Assembly: GCA_900642245.1 (NCBI GenBank)
Contig: CAAAJI010000268.1
Span: 6,730 to 37,476, forward strand
Length of the DNA: 30,747 nt
Source of the DNA: Fragilaria radians
Taxonomy: Eukaryota; Bacillariophyta; Fragilariophyceae; Fragilariales; Fragilariaceae
Direction: 5' to 3'
In this document: positions 18,301-28,542 of the stretch, in pieces
How the letters are laid out: the number at the start of each line of letters is the position of its first letter
Position numbering within the stretch: the first letter of the stretch is position 1
Translations under genes and position numbers: made by a program
The notes under the pieces: generated by a model
Told to the model about the DNA's origin: nothing
Database searches by the model: none
Seen by the model: the letters and a program-made list of their open reading frames with translations, nothing else

Positions 18301-20978
18301 CTTAATCCTTGAAGTTGACAATAATACTTTATTCCCCAAGTTACGTGTTTGCAAGGGGTAAGTTTGTATTTGCGACTTTAAACTGTCGGCGTCCATCAAT
18401 ATGTGAAAAGAAAAAAATAATGATGTTAATTGCTTAACATCCTCAAATGTTTTTTGACATGGTTCTGTCCGTTTGAACGTCATGCATTTTGTGTGGAAAG
18501 AACAGAGAGAGGAAGAATTTCCCCCAATAATGATTCATCATCACTAGGATAGATCGTACTTGTTGTCTCATAGTGTCCGATTAAAATGGACACTAATTAT
18601 GAAAGCATAGGCCATATCAATAATTCTCAGTCCTTCCTTAAATTGATTTTTCTCCCTTTAATGTGCTAATTTCATTTTTCCCCCACAACACCCTAAAAAT
18701 AAAAATAGAGCCTCGTTCCCAGATTTTTGCCCCGAATCCTAGGATCAACTTTTACCTCGCATGGACCATCTAAAGTTTCTTGGTGAATCAAGTGTTATTC
18801 TTTCCCTTATTGTTGACTTCAGCTTCTAGGAAAGCATCTCGATGAAAGTCCATAATTTACGATGACATACACCACCCCTTTAAATTTTTAAAATATTCGA
18901 GGTATGAATCAAAGCTACGTAAATTTTTAGAATTCTCAAAGCAATGGAAAACTACATGACTCAGCAGTAATTTAAGTGCACTAATATCTAAACGTTTCTC
19001 AGATAGATTGATAGTGAGATTTCTATCAGCAAAATGACTGAAGACCTACTAAAGCGACACCATAGGCTGTACAGCATCACTGGACAGCAATGACACAATG
19101 TACAAATTTATATTCAAGCAATTAAGTTCTAGGCAATTGCACTCATGAAACGTTGGAGTTATTGTTAAAGAAGAAATTCAAAATTGATCATTAATTCTAA
19201 AAAATTGGTAAAATTCCGAATCAAGAATGAAGACTGTATGTGATTTTAAATAGATTACTTTTCCACTCCTAGGAATTTTTTCACTAGCAATAAATTGGAA
19301 CAATTCAGATCCAGAGAAAAACCATCCTAAAGGGTTAATCTATGGGGGAACATTATTATTCTGGGGATGAGTGGTTAGGGTCCACCCAATCACCATACTT
19401 TTAGGAGCTAATGAGCATACACATTGGTCAGACTCGAATTACTAATAAGATACGAGATCAATCTGCATGAGAGAGGTCAAACATTGCTATGACAAGTGAA
19501 GCTAGAAAGTAGCAATGTTTTCTAGCGTTTCACATTAGCCTTTGGGGTTGTAGCGTAACATAAATTCCGATACAAATTCACTATGAAAATGGTTGACGCA
19601 TTAAATTTGAATTATTTTCTTAGATGAAGCTAAAGATCTGATTTTGGAAACTTCTACTGTTTTCAACATTTAGGATGTTCTTCAAAAGATACACACTTGG
19701 GGTTGATAAAGGGAATGTACACATCAAACGCCTTATTAGATATATTTTACGTCTTACGTCAAGCATCGAAGTGCTTGATCTAATTTTCTAACGGCCAAAG
19801 ACATTTTTTAATCTTAGTGAGAATTTTGAAAGCTAAGATAATGAATGAATGTTGTCTAATATTTGACGATATAACAACGATAAAAATGCAAAGTTTGGAA
19901 GTGACACAGAAAAGTTGAAATACTTTATACTAGTGTTGAATCTAACCATGTATTATTTGGAGAAATCACACACCCTTTACTTGCTACAATCTCAGGCCTA
20001 TCACTATCATCAATGAGAGTTAGCTTACGATTGACTTGACATTAAACGTGATATTATTTTTAACTTGAATTGTTGATGCAATCATCAAGGGAAAACGTAT
20101 CTTCTGTTATTTTCATTAATCACTTGCGTTTTGAGAAAAGGGACACGGATTTGATTCTCAACAACAATAGTTTCGTCCTTTAAGCTTATTTTGATACATT
20201 CATTATTCCTAGTTTGCTTATCAATTCTTGCTCCTCCATCCTACATATTGAAAAGAAGTAGAGTATGCATATCCAGCGATCAGTTGCTTTCAAGTAACGA
20301 TGGATATTGCCACACATTGAAATCTTTCAAACGTACCGAAAGAGCGTTGGAACATTGAGGGAAGCGCTATAACAAAAAGAGAATCCAAAAAAGATAGCTT
20401 GAAGACCATGGCTCTTCAAACCATGACGATGACACCTTATTCTCAAACTCTTCATGATATGAATATGGAATTTCCTAAATCATTATCAGATTTCGAATTA
20501 ACTGTGAAGTAATTCTGAAAAGGGAATATTTCATTAGGCAATTTGCTTTTCAATGCAAGAAAAGTCTATATCACATGCAACCCTCAAAACTCATTTTCTT
20601 GACACTCGCAAAGGTGTAGATCATCAGCTAACGATGATGTAGATTGCCTCTTATTATAGCATCTACCTTGATCCAAATTCATGATTGACCTAAGAAGATA
20701 AGGATAGAAACAAGCAGGTTCTTGATACATCCAAATGTTACGCCAATCTCTACCTAGTATCTATGAGAATGCTATCACTGAAATTACTTGGAACGAAAGA
20801 CGGTAAAAATATCAATTGTAATGATCAGGATGAATTGACTCAAATGACAGTTCTCCCAAAAACTTTCGATAAAAGAGACCAATGCACGTAGTAGTATACT
20901 AATGAGAATTTTCTACTGGTCGGAAAAGGACTGTAATTGAATGATCCGACTCTACATGGATTCGAAAGCGTGACACAG
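18301..20978. other. Gene-free AT-rich region
   Basis: About 2.7 kb in six frames shows no frame longer than about 70 residues with any family feature, no tRNA-like fold noticed by eye, and no clear repeat pair. It may hold an older transposon beyond recognition, including the 3' end and LTR of the copia relic. A 34-codon ATG frame at about 20409 (MALQTMTMTPYSQTLHDMN) has no recognisable match. Confidence 0.5.
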
Positions 20979-20987
20979 TATAAAAAA
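20979..20987 (+). promoter_or_regulatory. TATA-like element before the CBP leader exon
   Basis: TATAAAAAA lies about 80 bases before a consensus-like donor (GTAAGT at 21069). No ATG occurs between it and the donor, which fits an untranslated first exon. Confidence 0.3.
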
Positions 20988-21068
20988 CGTTTTTACAAAG
21001 CAGAAGCTCAGTTTCGAGCTCCTACCCCAAAGGTGCTTGGCAACATCGTCGAACACCATCTTTTCGTC

Positions 21069-21498
21069 GTAAGTAACTCTGTTGCGTCGGCATCGAGGCT
21101 ATTCGTTTCGTTTACCCTGTTTATGTAGTGTCGTCTGCGATCTCCATGAATAAAGCGAGCAACAAGATCACTTACAAACATCGTCGCATCCTAACGTTCC
21201 ATACCACATCCTTCGTGCAAACTCCTATCCGGTAGCGTTCTACGTACGGCACGATTCTGTTCCTTTCTTTTCTTTCGAACTGGTATAACGACATTTAACC
21301 GGTGAAATCATGTTTCATACGCATCGAACCTAAGAGTTTTCTTCGTATCTGGATGTATGGGTATTGGATCTCAAACGCTTTAACCGATTTACACACAATT
21401 TTTCTACAATTTTTCCTTTCTCCCTAAAGTAAAGTTAGGAATTTTCTGTTCCTGTGTCACTAACTCTGTTAATTTCTCATTAATGAACTGTAGTTATA
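21069..21498 (+). other. Putative 5'-leader intron of the CBP gene
   Basis: The donor GTCGTAAGTAAC is at 21069 and candidate acceptors TTATAG (ending 21498) or CTGTAG (ending 21493) follow a pyrimidine-rich tract. The coding frame is closed by TGA at 21484-21486 and there is no ATG between the acceptor and 21553, so the intron would lie in the 5' UTR. Length is about 430 bp, longer than other introns here. Needs transcript support. Confidence 0.4.
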
Positions 21499-21552
21499 GG
21501 TGAGCAGTTGGGAGAAGCTCTCTTCCACTGCACTAACAAGATTAACGGAGAT

Positions 21553-24500
21553 ATGATGGTCCCGTTCGACGGGACAGCGCCTCAACAGCAGGCTGCACAA
21601 CATGGCTCGATATCACGTCCACAAATATCTCATGGACATCACGGCATTTCACCATCCATGATGTCTCATGGTCAGAACTTGAATACTGGTTACCAACACC
21701 CTAATATGCATCGCCAGCACTCTGGGCAAAATTTCTCAATACCCTCGCCGACATCTAGGCAAGCCAATTTTGGGTCGATGCCAAATGGAAATATTCACTA
21801 TCAAAATCAATCGCAGCCTTCCCATTTAAACATGCGTTCACCTGCTGCTCATCAGGCACAATCTCATCATTCTATGCCTCCACAGATGCACACTCAACCT
21901 GTGCAGCTACAGCATGGTCATCAATCGCACCCTCAACATATGGGATTGGGAAACAACTCTTCGCAACATCCAAACATGGGGTCAGGAACTCTGCAAGATA
22001 ATCGCCCTCGTAACTACGCTGGAGCTGGAGCTAATGGTACTTGGCAGAACGAAAGCCACAATTTACAACGGCGACAGATGATACAACAGATGTAAGTATT
22101 GATTTACATGTCTACTTGAGTTTTTGATTTTCTCAACTTACTTTTTTTTCGCAGCGTAAAACTTCTCAAGAAAGATAAAAATGGATCTGATGAATGGCTC
22201 GAAAAACTGCCGCAAATGGCAAAACATCTGGAAGTGTCATTATATCGAAATGCGCGCTCGTTTGAAGAATACGTAGATTTGGCATCTTTGAAACAAAGAC
22301 TGCAAGTTGTAGCAATTGAGGTCTCCAGAAAAACGAAGAATCACAGCGGAAACGATCGACAGCGAACCGAGAGAAATCAAATTTTTCCTAACAACACTGT
22401 GCAACAGATGCAACACCAAGATTTGGGTAGAGGCGGGTCCCACTCTGCTGGATCTCAATCACACCCCAAACCTCCATACGTGGACAATCAAGGGATCAAT
22501 ATGGCCTCGAATCAACAACAAGTCATGCAGCAACAAATGGCATCGCATCGACAAAGAGTTAATTTGAATGACATTAATCCCATGGCGAATGGAACATCCG
22601 GTATAATCAACGATAAAATTCGAGGATCATCAAACGTTGATTTCACGGGAAGCTTGAGAAACTCTATGCTTGAACCGAATACTACCAGGGGATCGTCAAC
22701 TTCATCCAATATGGATTCTTCCGCAATACCGCACAGAAATGATCCAGAATGGCAAGTCCGTATTCGACATAAACAGCAGCGGTTACTTCTTTTGCACCAT
22801 TCCGCGAAATGTCCCCATGAGAATGGGTGTGCAGTTACCTCACACTGTGCTGATATGAAGCGACTTTGGAGGCATATGGAAGCATGCAAGGACAATAACT
22901 GTCGTGTTCCTCATTGCTTTTCTTCTCGCACAGTCCTTAGTCACTATAGAAAGTGCAGGGATTCTCAATGCCCCGCCTGTGTTCCAGTTAGAGAGACAGT
23001 AAGAAAAACTGCAAAAAGTGGATCGATGGGTCGTTTGGATCACCGCCTAAGTGGTGTGAACAATTCTGTCCAAAACCAGTCCATCAACACTTTCCTTTCG
23101 GACAACAGGATTTCATCTTCAACATCCCCTCAACCGCATATTTCTGGTACTGCTTCTCCTGATCCTATTGCGCCAGGTCTGCTTGGTGGGAATTATGGGA
23201 CTCATTCTATGAGCTTTCAACGACAACAAATTTCGGCTTCGCAGCCATCTACAATGCCACCGCCAGTATCAGTCCCTCCAATGTCAAATACGTCGCAATT
23301 TAACTCATATCGTCCTCCCAATCAGATTGTGAACAATACCCCAATGATCAACCATACACCTGTCTTTAATTCAAATAATGAAGCAACGTCGAATCGTAGC
23401 GGAAATATGTCACCTCCATTGAGCTCTGGCGACCCGTTTTCGGTTTCAGGTTCAGCTCCATTGGCAAATAGTTCAGCCCCAAGAGGCCGTGATTCAGCAG
23501 AGTGGAATAAAGTGCGTCACAAACAGCAGCGTTTGTTGTTGCTACGGCATGCATCAAGATGCCAATCCGAGCCGGGAAAATGTACGGTAACACAGCACTG
23601 CGCAAGTATGAAAAGGTTATGGGAACACATTGCACATTGCAAAAATCACAAATGTACCGTTCAACATTGCATGAGTAGTCGTTATGTCTTAAGCCATTAT
23701 CGTCGATGTAAAGACGCAAGGTGTCCCGCCTGCGGTCCCGTTAGGGAAACCGTCCGCGGGGATAAAGTTTCAAATAGAAATTCCGTAGAAAATGTTGGTT
23801 CTCAAATCGGTTTATCTTCCATGGACTTGCAACCAATGGATACAAGAATTAGCCCCCTACCTGAAACTACCTCTAATGACATCGGGACTTTAGATGAACC
23901 TCTGCAGAAGCGACAAAAACTCGATCATTTGGTTTCTGCCCCTCTCGCATCAGAATCAATGAACGTATCACCTACACGCACCAATACTTCTGCGACCGTG
24001 GATGCCAAGATGCATTTTAATTCAAATGCCACTGTTCATACATCGTTTCAGATGGAAGCACAAGTAGCACCGGAGAAGTCTAACAATTCTAAGCTCGACG
24101 ATCACTCTCTGTTGAACAGCTTTACAATAGAAGAAATTGAACTACACCTTGCTTCACTTCATCGCGCTGTACAACTGTCCCAAGCTCAGTTGAAATTACG
24201 CTGTGGTGAGGTTCTCAAGGGGCTCCAATCTCATGACAACGGTTGGGTTTTTAATTCACCTGTCGACCCCGAAGCACTTCAACTTCACGATTACAGGGAT
24301 ATGATAAAAGAACCTATGGACCTTGGTACAGTTAGTCAAAGACTAGAGAGTGGAAAATATCATTCCATCGATGAATTTGCAGCGGAAGTAAATCTAACAT
24401 TTGATAACGCAATGACCTATAATCAAGATGGGACCGTTGTTCACGAGATGGCGAAAGAGCTCAAAGCCAAATTTACAGCAGATCTTCAAAAGTTGATAAC

Positions 24501-26790
24501 GCAGCTAGAGATCGAAGCAAGACAGAATGATAGAGCTTGCACATTATGTGGTTGTGAAAAGTTACTTTTTGAGCCTCCTGTTTTCTTCTGCAACGGATTA
24601 AATTGCCAGAGCACTAGAATACGTCGTAACAGCCATTTTTATGTCGGTGGCAACGGGCAATATTTTTGGTGCAACCCATGCTACAATGAGCTTGATCCAA
24701 ATATACCCATCGAACTTGTGGATACGACAATAATGAAGAATGATTTAAAAAAGAAGAAGAACGATGAAGTGCATGAAGAAAGCTGGGTTCAATGTGACGA
24801 ATGTGAAAGTTGGATACATCAAATTTGCGGACTGTTCAATACTCGTCAAAACAAGGAACATCATAGTAAATATTTTTGTCCTAAATGTCTGATAAAGAAA
24901 AGGAAGGAAGGCTTGAGAGAAGCTCCGCGTCCACCATGTGCCACAGAATTGCCTCGCACCAAGCTATCAGATCAATTGGAACGGCATGTTCACCGTCGAG
25001 TAGACGAAAGACAAAGAAAGCTCGCCCAAGATAGAGCTGATATCGAGAAAGTACCCTTTGAGGACGCGCTAAAAAAATTGGATTGTGGATTGATCACAAT
25101 TCGCCAAGTAACTTCGACCGACAGGAAACTTGAAGTACGAGACCTGATGAAGAAGCGTTACGCGCACAAGAACTACCCCGATGAATTTCCATATAGATGT
25201 AAATGCCTTGTTATTTTTCAAAGAATCGATGGTGTTGATGTCGTGCTATTCGCTCTCTATATATATGAGCACGGTCCAGATAATCCACCACCCAACCAGC
25301 GCTGTGTATACATCTCTTATCTCGATAGTGTCCACTTCATGCGACCTCGACGATTGAGGACCTTCTTGTACCATGAACTTTTGATATGCTATTTGGACTA
25401 TGCAAGAATGAAAGGATTTTCAACCGCTCACATATGGGCATGTCCACCCCTTAAGGGCGATGATTATATCTTTTATGCAAAGCCTGAGGATCAAAAAACT
25501 CCAAGGGATAATCGTCTTCGACAATGGTACATCGATATGTTGAAAGAATGCCAGAAACGCAATATCTGTGGAAGGGTAACTAATATGCACGATCTTTACA
25601 TCGACGACGAATCATTGGATGCAACTTGCATGCCTTATTTAGAGGGTGACTATTTCCCAGGTGAAGCCGAGAATATAATCAAAGAGCTACTAGAAGGTGG
25701 GGGAAAGAAAGGCGGTTCAACAGGAAAGAAAAGCAAGAAAAAGGCAAATAAATCCAAAGGACGCGGTGTTCGCGTTGATGACGATGGATTATGTGAAGAT
25801 GATGACGAAGTCGAAAAATCGTACAAAGAAGGTGGGCGCGATGAAGTAATGATCAAACTTGGTGAAACCATTTTTCCGATGAAAGAGAGTTTTATAGTAG
25901 CTTTCTTGAACTGGTCTGGTGCTAAACCTGAAAATATGGTTGTCCCTGAAGACGTTCTCAAATATCGAAGGGAAGCTGAAGCTAATGGAACTGCAGAGTT
26001 AGAAAGGCGACAAAGGCTTCAAGATATGCAAGAACTGAAGGATCAGTATGGTAATGCCATCAAAGTAATTGATGACGACGACGAGGACATGGATTGTGAA
26101 TTTTTCAACAATCGACAAGCCTTTCTCAATCTCTGCCGAGGTAATCACTATCAATTTGATGAGCTTCGCAGAGCGAAGCATACCTCAATGATGGTCCTGT
26201 GGCACCTTCACAATAGAGATGCCCCCAAGTTTGTTCAGCAATGTGCGTGTTGCAATCGTGAAATTCTTACTGGAATGAGGTACCATTGTAATTCGTGCCC
26301 AGATTACGATCTTTGTGAAGAGTGTAATCGAAATCCCAACGCTAATAGAGGGGCGTGTAATCACAAGCTGCAACCAATCGCTGTGGAAGTAGAGAAGGAA
26401 AATCAGGACAGCGGCTCTAATGGAATATCACAAGAGGCACGCAAGGAACGTCAAAGAAATCTTCAGCTGCATATTAAGCTTATTGAACACGCTTCACGTT
26501 GCAAAGCAGCCTCTTGTGCTTCAAACAACTGCCCAAAGATGAAAGTCTATCTTCATCACGCCAAAACATGTACAGTAAAAGCGGCAGGAGGATGCAAAGT
26601 TTGTAAACGAATCTGGGCTCTGCTTCGTATTCACGCTCAAAAGTGCAAAGATAGTGTCTGTCCAGTACCGCAATGCATGGCAATAAGGGAAAGAATCCGC
26701 CAGCTTGCTAAGCAACAACAAGCCATGGACGACAGGCGTCGTCAAGAAATGAATAGAGCTTTCCGAATAGGTATGCCAACGAGCGGATGA
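21553..26790 (+). CDS. CBP/p300-type histone acetyltransferase, 1724 aa, three TAZ fingers
   Basis: Nuclear transcriptional coactivator that acetylates histones and other proteins from acetyl-CoA. Exon 1 is 21553-22091, a 63-bp intron spans 22092-22154, and exon 2 is 22155-26790; the join reads MIQQ-I-VKLLKK. Domains: Q/H-rich disordered N-terminus (1-170); KIX about 173-240, spanning the intron (EEWLKKLP-type NGSDEWLEKLPQMAKHLEVS); TAZ about 376-465; second TAZ about 626-715; bromodomain about 862-965 (DYRDMIKEPMDLGTV, MTYNQ); RING/PHD cysteine region about 974-1100; KAT11 domain about 1110-1540 with VYISYLDSV, HIWACPPLKGDDYIF and LRQWYIDML, interrupted by a Lys/Gly- and Asp-rich loop at 1362-1410; ZZ finger about 1538-1592; third TAZ about 1607-1702. 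The ATG pair at 21553/21556 is the first in frame after a stop. The ending NHYQFDELRRAKHTSMM is close to plant HAC proteins. Confidence 0.95.
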
Positions 26791-27744
26791 ATATATTTGA
26801 GACTTAAAGGCCAGCAAATGAAATCAATTAATATCGTAAGCTGCGCTAACAAAGCTCTGTTGTTGTACGTTTCGGATCAGAAGAATCAAAATGCATGAAA
26901 ATGTGATGACTACTCAAGACTAACACATGACGTAATCATCTACATAGCAGAAATTATCCAACCTGCAAAATCTTGACCCGTTTTACCTGATTTTTTCAAT
27001 GATTATTGTGAAATCATTCTTTGCCTTGTGCGACTTTACTTAAATAGACTAGCAGCGATGACAAAACGCATCCTATAATATTATTTTCTTAGTTTTTGGC
27101 TCCTGAAAACTACAAGTCAACCTTGATAAGATGGAATTGTTTTTTTGACTATACTCATTTTTGTAGTCAATAAACTGTAGACCTATAGCATTTTCCGGAG
27201 ATTCATCAGTTGTCGCCGAATTTGCTCAGGAGCGTAATTCCCATGTGTGGCTTGTGCATATGAGATTTTTCTTTTAGATGGAAAAGGCAAGTTGGTTATT
27301 AGTTTTTGCGCAATACTTTAGAATTCAGGAAAAGAATTCATTAACTAACTATTGCTTCATTTTCACTCCGATATCTCCGTCCAAATTTAGTGGGAGCATG
27401 AGCGCTTGTGCGAGAATGTATTGCTGTGGGGAGAAATGGGTGTCCATTTTACTGGGTCATGTGGTTAAGCCACATTCCTTTTTGGAATTTGCTCGGTTCC
27501 ATATATATTGTTTCTTTTCGTTATTAAAGTAGGCAGAACGATATAGTTTCATTTTTATCGAATTCAACGCCGTAATTCTTTGTGTGCTATCATTTCGAAA
27601 ATATCTTTTACTATGAGTTTAATCATCATTAGATAAAATTTACAAAAAGACAGTTTGTTTTGAGGTCAAAAAATGAATTACTTTAGGGGATTTTATAAAA
27701 CAAAGTCAGTGCCTTCACCCTATTTTTAGAAATAGCAATTCCAA
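26791..27744. other. 3' flank of the CBP gene, no gene seen
   Basis: The CBP 3' UTR and terminator must lie in the first few hundred bases. The frame at 27278-27532 has no motif. Nothing else was recognised up to the copia relic. Confidence 0.45.
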
Positions 27745-28375
27745 TATTGAGAAGATAGATTAGATCAAACATCACCAGAGACTTGTTGATGCTGAAGAGA
27801 TTAATCTAAAGATTAGGAACAAAGTTTACACCGTGAAGAAGGATCTGAAGAGATGTCTCATCCTTCCATTAAAAATCACGTCACAATGAGTAATCTAGGT
27901 GGTTTCCATGGGAAAAAAACTTGTTTATCAAAGAGTTATCCACGGCATATTGAGTAGTAGCATAGAACAACTTTGCAGACTTTCTAAGCTTTAAGATTGT
28001 CCAGGACATTGATCAGAGTGAAGCCTGGATCATGAAGCCCCATTTAACTCTCCATTTAACGGAAAGTTTTGGAGAAAAAGTTCAAGAAGCAAAATACTCT
28101 TCTACCTCAGGGACTCCAAGATCCAAAATTTTAAGGCCACATGAAGAGATTGAAGGAGTAAATGAGGGCATGCAATAAAGATATAGGTCTGGTGTGGGGA
28201 TGCTCCCATATCTGATAAAACACTCTTGTCCAGATGCACTACTGTATCCATTATTTATAGGATCCAAACCCCTCATTAACATTTTCCTCATTATTCTGAC
28301 ATTAATAGGGGAAAAGCAATTCATTTTGTTGAGAATATATTTTACAGCTCCCAATTTCTATCTGACATGAATTGA
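27745..28375 (+). mobile_element. Second Ty1/copia relic (reverse transcriptase / RNase H junction)
   Basis: On the plus strand about 27990-28270 reads IVQDIDQSEAWIMKPHLTLHL, then GTPRSKILRP, then YRSGVGMLPYLIKHSCPDALL. The last piece is the copia motif (YRSGVGMLLYL-x-K-x-SRPDI type) found after the polymerase core. It is related to the 17938-17990 block of the larger relic but is a different, diverged copy. Upstream (27770-27860) a lysine-rich frame may belong to it. No gag, protease, integrase or LTR was found. It ends about 170 bp before the LRR pseudogene. Confidence 0.75.
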
Positions 28376-28542
28376 GTAGTAAATCCTCATAGATACCACT
28401 CATATGTGGAGCTAAAACAATTGTGAAGAGCGATTAAATGCGTAAGAAATGAACAAAGAAACATTACTGATGAACAATTTTTGCAATTAGCTGTTGTTAT
28501 GTCGTGCACAATGTTGTTGTCTGAAGAACAAGTCATCAAACA

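Noticed and set aside
20937..21128. Frame before the CBP gene as an N-terminal coding exon
   Set aside because: It starts with TTG only, the nearby ATG is closed after nine codons, and the coding frame of the CBP exon is stopped at 21484-21486.
25650..25961. Minus-strand frame opposite the CBP Lys/Asp-rich region
   Set aside because: Shadow of biased codons; the plus strand has unambiguous acetyltransferase homology.
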